Shown piece by piece: positions 58,160 to 64,000 of a DNA stretch of 64,000 bases. The DNA is taken from NCBI RefSeq assembly GCF_001276715.1, contig NZ_LIUQ01000001.1, positions 233,435-297,434 on the forward strand. The letters are read 5' to 3'. Source of the stretch: Planktothricoides sp. SR001. Its GTDB lineage: Bacteria > Cyanobacteriota > Cyanobacteriia > Cyanobacteriales > Laspinemataceae. Position numbers and translations under genes: made by a program. Under the pieces are notes generated by a model that ran no database searches, was not told the DNA's origin, and saw only the letters and a program-made list of their open reading frames with translations. Every line of letters begins with the position of its first letter. Positions within the stretch are counted from its first letter, which is position 1.

Positions 58160-58609
58160 TTAGGGGGATCGATCCTTTATTTTGCACTCTTGTCTATTCT
58201 TATGCTTTTGGTCATATTTAAATATTCCTAAGTCTGTCAAGCAACTAAAAATATCCTGAAAGGCTTGTGGTTGTTTATTATTGTAATTTACCGGAGTATT
58301 ATCTTGATTTTTCGGCAGCCTTAAGGCTGTCTCATACTGCCGATATTCTTTCATTAAGATCCACAAATCATTTTTTGTGGTGCCGAATTCACGCTTTTTT
58401 TTACGTCCAGTTCTTTTGCTGGTGACAATCCAAGTCTCGCCAGATACGAACAAATGATTCGCATCTTTTCCTACCCATTCAATTTTGAATGTAGTCTCCA
58501 GCTTATCTTCTGCAAGAATAATCTCCCCATAAGCCAGGGCAAGTAATCCATCAACAAATCTTAGAACATTGCCCCTGGTAATTTCGTTTTTAGCGTATTT
58601 TCGTGACAT
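58160..58609 (-). CDS. Hypothetical protein
   Basis: 149 aa from ATG 58609 (MSRKYAKNEITRGNVLRFVDG...). It is basic, with KRTGRKKKREFGTTKNDLW near residue 75. A TTG 24 codons upstream (58681) gives an alternative start. The mixed composition and lack of homology cues mean no function can be given. It lies in a gene-poor, repeat-containing stretch. Confidence 0.55.
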   Translation of the reverse strand: MSRKYAKNEITRGNVLRFVDGLLALAYGEIILAEDKLETTFKIEWVGKDANHLFVSGETWIVTSKRTGRKKKREFGTTKNDLWILMKEYRQYETALRLPKNQDNTPVNYNNKQPQAFQDIFSCLTDLGIFKYDQKHKNRQECKIKDRSP

Positions 58610-58797
58610 TCTGACATTTTCAGTAAAAGTTGCGGCTGCTTGGTCTGGGTGAGTTCGCCCAAAGGCAGTGGGTTGATTCAAGCCTCAACGCTAATTATAT
58701 CAAAGGTTTCGCGATTTGTTTGGGCAACTTGGATTGGGCAAAGCCCAAAGAAACAATTCACCTCAAAGGCACAAATCAAAGCCATAAGAGGTGAATT

Positions 58798-59049
58798 ATG
58801 GATACTGATACTCAACAAGATAAATGGAAAGAACGACAAGTCCTGGAAAATTACTATAGCAATTTTGTTGAACCTCATGTCAACGAATTTATTGAAGTGA
58901 ATACACAGTCTTTATCGAATGTACCGATCGCCTCGGCTAGATTTTGCTGTACGTACATCGGCGTGGTTATTCCTGACATTATTATATTGTTTTTGGATGC
59001 GTTGGCGAACCAAAAAATGAGCGTTTTTGCCCCCAAATTCAGATGGTAG
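58798..59049 (+). CDS. Small hypothetical protein, possibly truncated
   Basis: 83 aa. ATG is preceded by AAGAGGTG at a good distance. The first about 45 residues (MDTDTQQDKWKERQVLENYYSNFVEPHVNEF) are polar and helical; the rest (CCTYIGVVIPDIIILFLDALAN) is hydrophobic and may result from a frameshift. No family recognised. Confidence 0.4.
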   Translation: MDTDTQQDKWKERQVLENYYSNFVEPHVNEFIEVNTQSLSNVPIASARFCCTYIGVVIPDIIILFLDALANQKMSVFAPKFRW

Positions 59050-59150
59050 GGGTGAGGAAGGTTTTCCCCAATCGAAAAACCCCAGCAAAGATGGACATCT
59101 CATTTCCTGAAAGTCAACATTTCCGTATAAATACGCAAATGTTACGTTGT

Positions 59151-59229
59151 TTAACTTTACCAAATCTTTAAAAAAATCCGTAAAAACCCCGAAAAATACC
59201 CAAGTTGTTTAAAGATTTGGTAAAGTTAA
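59151..59229. repeat. Long perfect inverted repeat
   Basis: Two perfect 22-nt arms (59151-59172 and 59208-59229), containing TTTACCAAATCTTTAAA and its complement, around a 35-nt spacer. Part of the left arm is also found at 54530-54551. Confidence 0.85.
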
Positions 59230-59399
59230 CGATGATTGCCTACGTTTACGCGAAATCTTACTTATTGTAAAAATAGACAAATCTGATGCGATCGCACCCG
59301 GTTAATCCGTGAATTCCTAGATCGTCTGAGCGTTGTCCGGGGGGTCTTAGATCAGTTCCGCTGGCAAAGGGGCTTTAACCGAATCAAATCATTGCTCAA

Positions 59400-59443
59400 A
59401 TTGCCTCCCAATGCCTCCCAATGCCTCCCAATGCCTCCCAAAA
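59400..59443. repeat. 10-bp tandem repeat AATGCCTCCC
   Basis: Four near-perfect tandem units upstream of the hetP-family gene. Nothing else is seen between 59230 and 59589 except an imperfect GAGACCTTGAAA / TTTCAAAGTCTC hairpin at about 59520. Confidence 0.9.
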
Positions 59444-59589
59444 ATTAATAAAATACTCACTTTTTCCCCTGGCTATCAGCCGATTTTTAACATACTCATT
59501 GCACAACTTAGGTAAGAGATGAGACCTTGAAACCTTTAATTTTCAAAGTCTCACTCTAATCACCGCCTTGTAAATCAGGAGAAATCAAA

Positions 59590-59955
59590 ATGCATTACGA
59601 AATTTCTTATCCCGAAAGCAAACTTGACAAGGTAATGACTTTAGACCAGTTTGAACAAGTGGTTGAAGCAATTTTAGCTGGCAAATATTCTTGGGCTTGC
59701 GTTCTCATCTTGCGCTTTGGAGGATACAACCCTCTGCATTACATTCCTTATCGAACTTATAACCGCTTGCTCAAAGAACATCAGACCACAACCAAGGCAA
59801 AGGGAAACCGACCAAATCATATAAATCCTACTCAAACATTGGATGAACAGCGTTCCCAGTCGCTAACCAAGAACGAAATTCGTAAAGCTTATGGCACAAA
59901 GATTAAAGAGCAACTGCTTGATAGTGTTCGCATTGGCGATTCGCTGACGCGATAG
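59590..59955 (+). CDS. HetP-family protein
   Basis: 121 aa. The core FEQVVEAILAGKYSWACVLILRFGGYNPLHYIPYRTYNRLLKEH is the hallmark of HetP and its homologues. In Anabaena HetP drives heterocyst commitment, and homologues occur in cyanobacteria that make no heterocysts. It has an AGGAG ribosome binding site. The last residues (RIGDSLTR) read into a dispersed repeat (GCGATTCGCTGACGCG), so the C-terminus was probably changed by repeat insertion. A HetP-like role in cell state is only inferred. Confidence 0.88.
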   Translation: MHYEISYPESKLDKVMTLDQFEQVVEAILAGKYSWACVLILRFGGYNPLHYIPYRTYNRLLKEHQTTTKAKGNRPNHINPTQTLDEQRSQSLTKNEIRKAYGTKIKEQLLDSVRIGDSLTR

Positions 59956-60148
59956 CTTCGTTCACGCCCCACCCATCCTTCGATTCAATGAGGGCAATTT
60001 TTGCGAGTGTAAAGTTTTGTAATCAAAAATTTACTAAGCCTATCGGGATTACTCAAGGGAGACGATAGAATCCTAAGATCAGAAAATTTTGCTAAATTTA
60101 AGTTACATCATGTGACTATTAAATACAGAATTTAAATTTTATTAACAG

Positions 60149-60181
60149 CCTAGCGAATTGTGAAAATTAGCTAGGTTTTTT
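60149..60181 (+). terminator. Terminator downstream of the hetP-family gene
   Basis: CCTAGC / GCTAGG stem with internal AATT pairing and a TTTTTT tail. Confidence 0.7.
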
Positions 60182-60244
60182 AATCACAAAATCGCCGCCT
60201 CAAAATCGCCGCCTCACCGCAGTCAACAGCCCCATTCCGCCTAG

Positions 60245-60266
60245 GCAGCCCCTCCTTGGGGGCTGC
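60245..60266. other. Hairpin between convergent genes
   Basis: GCAGCCCC / GGGGCTGC perfect stem, six-base loop, near the 3' end of the Cys-repeat gene. It lacks a T tract on either side, so a terminator role is uncertain. Confidence 0.5.
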
Positions 60267-60273
60267 TGGGGGC

Positions 60274-60780
60274 TTATTGGCGGAAATCCGTGGGCAGCTC
60301 GCTTAAATTCAAATTACGATCGCGATCGCTGCCATCAATGCAATATCTCAAAGCAGCCGTAGTACCCAAATCCGTCTGATTCACCAGACCCGAAACACAT
60401 TTAGAAAAATTCTCCGGCAACAAGCTGCGACGACAGTGGTCTAAAATAGCCGGAGCATCCGCAGCCGTACCCACTTTACTAATATCGACCACACAAGTTG
60501 CCAACTCTAAAGGACGACGCACCAGCCTACAAGTGGCCAAAGCATCCACCGCCAGAATATCCGTACCCCCGGCGATATCCACCACACAACTGGCCAAATT
60601 TTCCGGATCGAGACTTTGGCTACAGCTTCGAGCAACCTCTTGGGGACTGAGATTCAAGTTCATCAGGGAACCGGCACATTGGTCGTACTTATTTTTCGCC
60701 GCGATCGCTGGATTCGCCAATGGCATCACGCAAAATGCCATTGGCAAAACGGAAATCACCAAATGCTTAAGGCCGATCAT
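60274..60780 (-). CDS. Secreted cysteine-repeat protein
   Basis: 168 aa. Start at ATG 60780 with AGAGGAAAA before it (the longer frame adds 17 residues). A signal peptide ends near NPAIAA (residue 28). The mature protein has four degenerate repeats of about 37 residues containing C-x(8-13)-L-xP-x(5)-C patterns, with CVVDIxxxxD in the first three (ASCVVDI, ATCVVDI, SKCVSGL). The even number of Cys suggests disulfides in the periplasm. I do not recognise a named family. Confidence 0.7.
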   Translation of the reverse strand: MIGLKHLVISVLPMAFCVMPLANPAIAAKNKYDQCAGSLMNLNLSPQEVARSCSQSLDPENLASCVVDIAGGTDILAVDALATCRLVRRPLELATCVVDISKVGTAADAPAILDHCRRSLLPENFSKCVSGLVNQTDLGTTAALRYCIDGSDRDRNLNLSELPTDFRQ

Positions 60781-60956
60781 TTTTCCTCTAGCGGGGTAAT
60801 GCCCAGCAGTTTTGGTCGGTTTTTGTTTCATAAGTAGCCTGCAAAAATTGAGAAAACTTTATATATGAATTGTAATCTGTGATTGTTGGTAGTTGACAGG
60901 TAGCTTTTCCCGGAATTGCCCGGTTATAGGCAAGCTGTGGCGGAAAAAACTGATGA

Positions 60957-61031
60957 ACGGAGATACGGAGATAGATACCGAGATAGATACCGAGATAGAT
61001 ACGGAGATAGATACGGAGATAGATAGAGATA
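60957..61031. repeat. 12-bp tandem repeat (CGAGATAGATAC)
   Basis: Six units of GAGATAGATACC/G run in tandem about 170 nt upstream of rpsD. A minus-strand frame reading SISVSISVS is only the repeat. Confidence 0.92.
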
Positions 61032-61200
61032 AAGCGTCAACAGCCATCGACTCAGTTGCCTCTGCCCTATGCTTTGATCCACATCGATCCACATCAGGAT
61101 TTTCTGAATTTTGATTTTGTGAATTTTGATCGCTGATTTTACTTTCCCGTTTTATAATAGAGAGTCTGGGTAAAATTAAGACCAACGGAGTCAATAAGAT

Positions 61201-61809
61201 ATGTCAAGATACAGAGGCGCTCGTCTCAGAGTCATTCGTCGTCTGGGAGAACTGCCCGGTTTAACTCGTAAAAGTGCCAAGCGTGCTTATCCCCCTGGCC
61301 AACATGGTCAAGCCCGTCGGAAGCGCTCTGAATACGCGATCCGCTTGGAAGAAAAGCAGAAACTGCGCTTTAACTATGGCTTAAGCGAAAAGCAAATGCT
61401 GCGCTATGTGCGTCGAGCTCGTCGGGCGACTGGTTCTACGGGTTTGGTGCTGCTGCAACTGCTGGAAATGCGTTTGGATAACACCGTTTTTCGCCTAGGT
61501 ATGGCACCGACAATTCCTGCAGCTCGCCAATTGGTCAATCATGGTCATATTATGGTGAATGGTCGGGCGGTGAATATTCCTAGCTATAGCTGTCGTCCAG
61601 GGGATGTGATTGCGGTTAGAGACCGGGAAAAGTCACGAGAAATGGTCAAAGCTAATCTGCAATCTCCCGGTTTGGCTCACTTGCCGAGCCATTTAGAATT
61701 TGAAAAAGAAAAATTGACCGGCAAAGTCAACGGACTGGTCGAACGGGAGTGGGTGGCCTTGCAAATTAATGAACTGCTAGTGGTTGAATACTACTCGCGC
61801 CAAGCCTAA
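61201..61809 (+). CDS. rpsD: 30S ribosomal protein S4
   Basis: 202 aa, binds 16S rRNA early in 30S assembly. The N-terminal domain ([16 protein letters not shown]), the central helices and the S4 RNA-binding domain ([48 protein letters not shown]) are complete. It is the cysteine-free form of the N-terminus, so it binds no zinc there. A stand-alone gene, as is usual for cyanobacteria. Confidence 0.98.
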   Translation: MSRYRGARLRVIRRLGELPGLTRKSAKRAYPPGQHGQARRKRSEYAIRLEEKQKLRFNYGLSEKQMLRYVRRARRATGSTGLVLLQLLEMRLDNTVFRLGMAPTIPAARQLVNHGHIMVNGRAVNIPSYSCRPGDVIAVRDREKSREMVKANLQSPGLAHLPSHLEFEKEKLTGKVNGLVEREWVALQINELLVVEYYSRQA

Positions 61810-62245
61810 AGGGATGAAGGGTTGGGAACTGTAATTAAATATGTGGACAACTATTAACATTCTTTTCGGATTGGGTAATTATTGTCGGGGAATCTACATC
61901 GGTAGAGCGATATAGAAACACCGGAAGTGACATCTCAGTATTGGAGATGCAGCGATCATAGTTAGGTGTCTCAACCAAAACACTAAGAAGGTGGGCAGAC
62001 TCGGAAAAAATTCGTTCAGAGCGCTCACCTTCAGGGCAACGAAGATTTTTTCTGGTTGATATCAAGTGCGTGTCAGCACACGACCAAAAACAGGAATTGA
62101 TTAGGCAAGTACAAGTCTGAGCAGCTTTCAGCGCTGCTAATGATTGGCAGTACGAAACAATTCAAAACCTTGGGAGTGGCTTAAACTATCAGAAAAAAGG
62201 ACTTCAAAAAATTGACGGTATGACCCTGGTCAAAGATATTCAATA
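61810..62245. other. Non-coding stretch between rpsD and tnpB remnant
   Basis: A 76-codon minus-strand frame (61835-62065) has no recognised motif. The stretch near 62200 (ATTGACGGTATGACCCTGG) may be the left end of the IS200/IS605-type element. No gene supported. Confidence 0.45.
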
Positions 62246-62668
62246 ATTCTGATCGGATTTAAGACTGAGTTAAAGCTCAACAATCAACAAAGGACACAAT
62301 TAGCAAAACATTGTGGTGTCGCTCGTCATGCTTGGAACTGGGGACTAGGACTCACCCAAGCTATCCTTGAGCATAATCAAAAAAATCCTCAAGATAAAAT
62401 CAAGTTTCCGACTGCTATTGACCTTCACAAATGGCTAGTGGCAATGGTTAAACCTTCACGTTCCTGGTATTACGAAGTCAGTAAATGCTCTCCTCAATAT
62501 GCTTTAAGACAGTTATCAGAAGCTTGGAAACAAGCATTCAAGAAAATCAAGCAGCCGCCAAAGTTTAAGAAAAAAGGACGCGATGATAGCTTCACTGTTG
62601 ATGGTTCGCTCAAGATTGACCATTTTCGAGTCAAAATTCCTGTAATTGGATGGCTTAACGGGACTTAA
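62246..62668 (+). pseudogene. tnpB: IS200/IS605-family tnpB, N-terminal remnant
   Basis: Read from 62246 the frame gives ILIGFKTELKLNNQQRTQLAKHCGVARHAWNWGLGLTQAI... to VKIPVIGWL, the N-terminal helix-turn-helix and wedge part of TnpB. The usual ATG is ATT here. The homology ends at IGWL near 62657, after which NGT and a stop come from the adjoining IS. The RuvC nuclease domain is missing, so it is not active. Confidence 0.85.
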
Positions 62669-64000
62669 ACAAATTTTAAGCCCAAATAAAGCCTAAACTC
62701 TCTTTATAAGCGGCAAATACGTCTTTATTCTGCTGCAACCACTCCACAAACCGAAAAGATATCGCAGTTCTAAACGCTTCGATGGCATCAGTAAAGGTCT
62801 TTAATGGTTTGTTTGCCCACCGGCGTCTTAATCCCCCGGTTAATCTGTGCCACAAAATGAAAGTATAAGCACAAAACACCAAAATAAAATGTCTGTACAG
62901 GCTGCGTTTATCTCGGACTTGATATTCTTTTAGTCCCAACCATCCCTTGGCTTCCCGATAGAAAACTTCAATCCAATTTCTTTGTGAATAGGTTTTTACT
63001 ATCCACTCGGCTGTCGCTATAGATAACTCCACATTCGTCATCAAATAATCAATTTCACTGGCGTCACTAAAAGTTGGAGCATTCATGACGATCGCTATTA
63101 CTTTAGGACCAGGGTACTTTGATAATTCAATTTCTACTGTGGCTACCCACAGGCTTCTCGGGTTTTCTCCTTGTAGCCGAATCTCCTTTAAAGCTTCTTT
63201 TGGTAAGCTTTTTGCCAATTCATCTACTCTAATTTCTGGTTTTTCTAACGCACTTTTTTTTACTCTTACTTTCCGATTTTTTGCCAGACCTCCGATATAC
63301 TTTAATTTCCTTACCTCCAACTCTTGTAAAAAACTGCTGTTATTTCCATATCCCCCATCTATGAGGACTATTGCCGGTCGGTAGCCTCTCGATCTACTCC
63401 GGTCAATTAAGTCTAATGCTATGGACGGTTTTTTTTGGAATTGTGGGTCAGCTTTCCCTTTTGGCAATGAGTCGGCTTTTTGATACAATTCTATATCTAA
63501 GGGTAAGCTCTTTTTGCCATCATAAAGATGGCTAGTCACCGCGACGATTCCATTATCGGTTTTGCCTATTTCCCCGATATATTGCCGTCCCACTCCCGAT
63601 GTTAAGTTCCCACTTTTCCTATGTCCCGTATCATCTATGATCAAGCTAAATCCTGGACTAATCTTGGGAAAGGTGACACTGATTCATCACCATCAGGCGG
63701 CGTTCATTGAGTTCCTGAGCCTCCCAAGGTGCTTCTGTTAAAAAATGGTGCAATTTGTGATAGGTTACTCCTACGGCGTTTGCCGCCATTTGAGAAAGAT
63801 TTTTGCGCTCACTTTCTCCTAATAATCCGCCTAAATAGTTTCTAAACTCTCGTTTTTGGGCTTGATGACCAAAGATATCGTCAAATCTTTGACACCATCT
63901 ATCAAAGCAGGGGGGCATCGCGGCGGGGGTGGTCTCTTTCATGGTTCATCTTTTAACCTTAGAACATTCGTATATAATCATTCTAGGGCGTGTCATCAAT
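62658..64000 (-). mobile_element. IS701-like insertion sequence adjacent to the tnpB remnant
   Basis: The left limit is inferred from where TnpB homology stops (near 62657); the right limit is not visible before the end of the window. GGGCGTGTCATCAAT at 63986 could be a terminal repeat, but no matching inverted copy is seen at the left end. Confidence 0.55.
62676..63942 (-). pseudogene. IS701-family transposase, frameshifted
   Basis: DDE transposase of about 420 codons in two frames. The N-terminal part is 63942-63658 (MKETTPAAMPPCFDRWCQRFDDIFG... to NERRLMVMNQC), and the C-terminal part is 63670-62676 (FPKISPGFSLIIDDTGHRKSGN... to AAYKESLGFIWA). The first catalytic Asp is in LIIDDTGH, the second in VLIDGGYGN and the Glu in WIEVFYREAKGWLGL. 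A +1 frameshift lies between 63655 and 63680 near CACCTTTCCC. It does not look like a standard slippery site, so a mutation is more likely. Confidence 0.85.

Noticed and set aside
60859..61194. Minus-strand frame with SISVSISVS repeats
   Set aside because: It is produced by the 12-bp tandem repeat and has no start signal or conserved part.
63655..63680. Programmed frameshift in the IS701-like transposase
   Set aside because: The shift is +1 and the local CACCTTTCCC is not a standard slippery heptamer for -1; a plain indel is simpler.

Overview
The window comes from a cyanobacterium, most likely a filamentous non-heterocystous one (Oscillatoriales type; genus not determinable from this window alone). 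The GCGATCGC palindrome (HIP1) is very frequent. The window also carries the photosystem II subunit Psb30, a dnaE gene interrupted by a split intein, a HetP-family protein, Uma2-type proteins and many short tandem intergenic repeats.

Region 1 (1-7443) is a zinc-homeostasis neighbourhood. A perfect Zur-type operator precedes znuA. Next come an FAD/NAD(P)-binding protein and a SufE protein in tandem, a COG0523 metallochaperone GTPase overlapping a WD40 protein, a second Zur-like box before hemB, and a second, His-rich COG0523 GTPase. Region 2 (7444-10867) holds a gene-poor stretch, gatA and an alpha/beta hydrolase.

Region 3 (10935-22101) is the most unusual. dnaE-N, ending in the N-half of a split intein, and dnaE-C, starting with the C-half, lie on the same strand about 6.4 kb apart. 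Between them are palindromic 'GCGAAGCATTC' repeats, an Uma2 gene, several intact and broken toxin-antitoxin modules, a 0.6-kb direct duplication, and a short stretch resembling a second copy of the end of the N-intein. The two DnaE proteins should be joined by trans-splicing.

Region 4 (22219-37970) is mostly housekeeping, redox and signalling: a holin-like membrane protein, a peroxiredoxin, an FMN reductase, a minus-strand response regulator/CheC/diguanylate cyclase operon, endonuclease V, a second diguanylate cyclase, an AlkB-like dioxygenase, a cytochrome P450, psb30, recJ and PrxQ.

Region 5 (38211-49024) is a co-directional minus-strand cluster: two GNAT-like proteins, a Rieske oxygenase, a membrane protein, a GH3-type acyl-acid ligase, an RnfD-like/CRTAC1 fusion, a fatty-acid desaturase-like protein and an MGT-type glycosyltransferase. 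It looks like an uncharacterised lipid or small-molecule pathway, and the same 11-bp tandem repeat borders it on both sides.

Region 6 (49238-64000) has a TPR protein, a TPR-CHAT protease-like protein, a sensor kinase whose phospho-acceptor His is replaced by Asp, a small ribbon-helix-helix-like protein, lepA, several orphan ORFs, a HetP-family gene, a Cys-repeat secreted protein and rpsD. It ends in nested mobile-element debris: a truncated tnpB next to a frameshifted IS701-like transposase. No tRNA, rRNA or CRISPR array was recognised.
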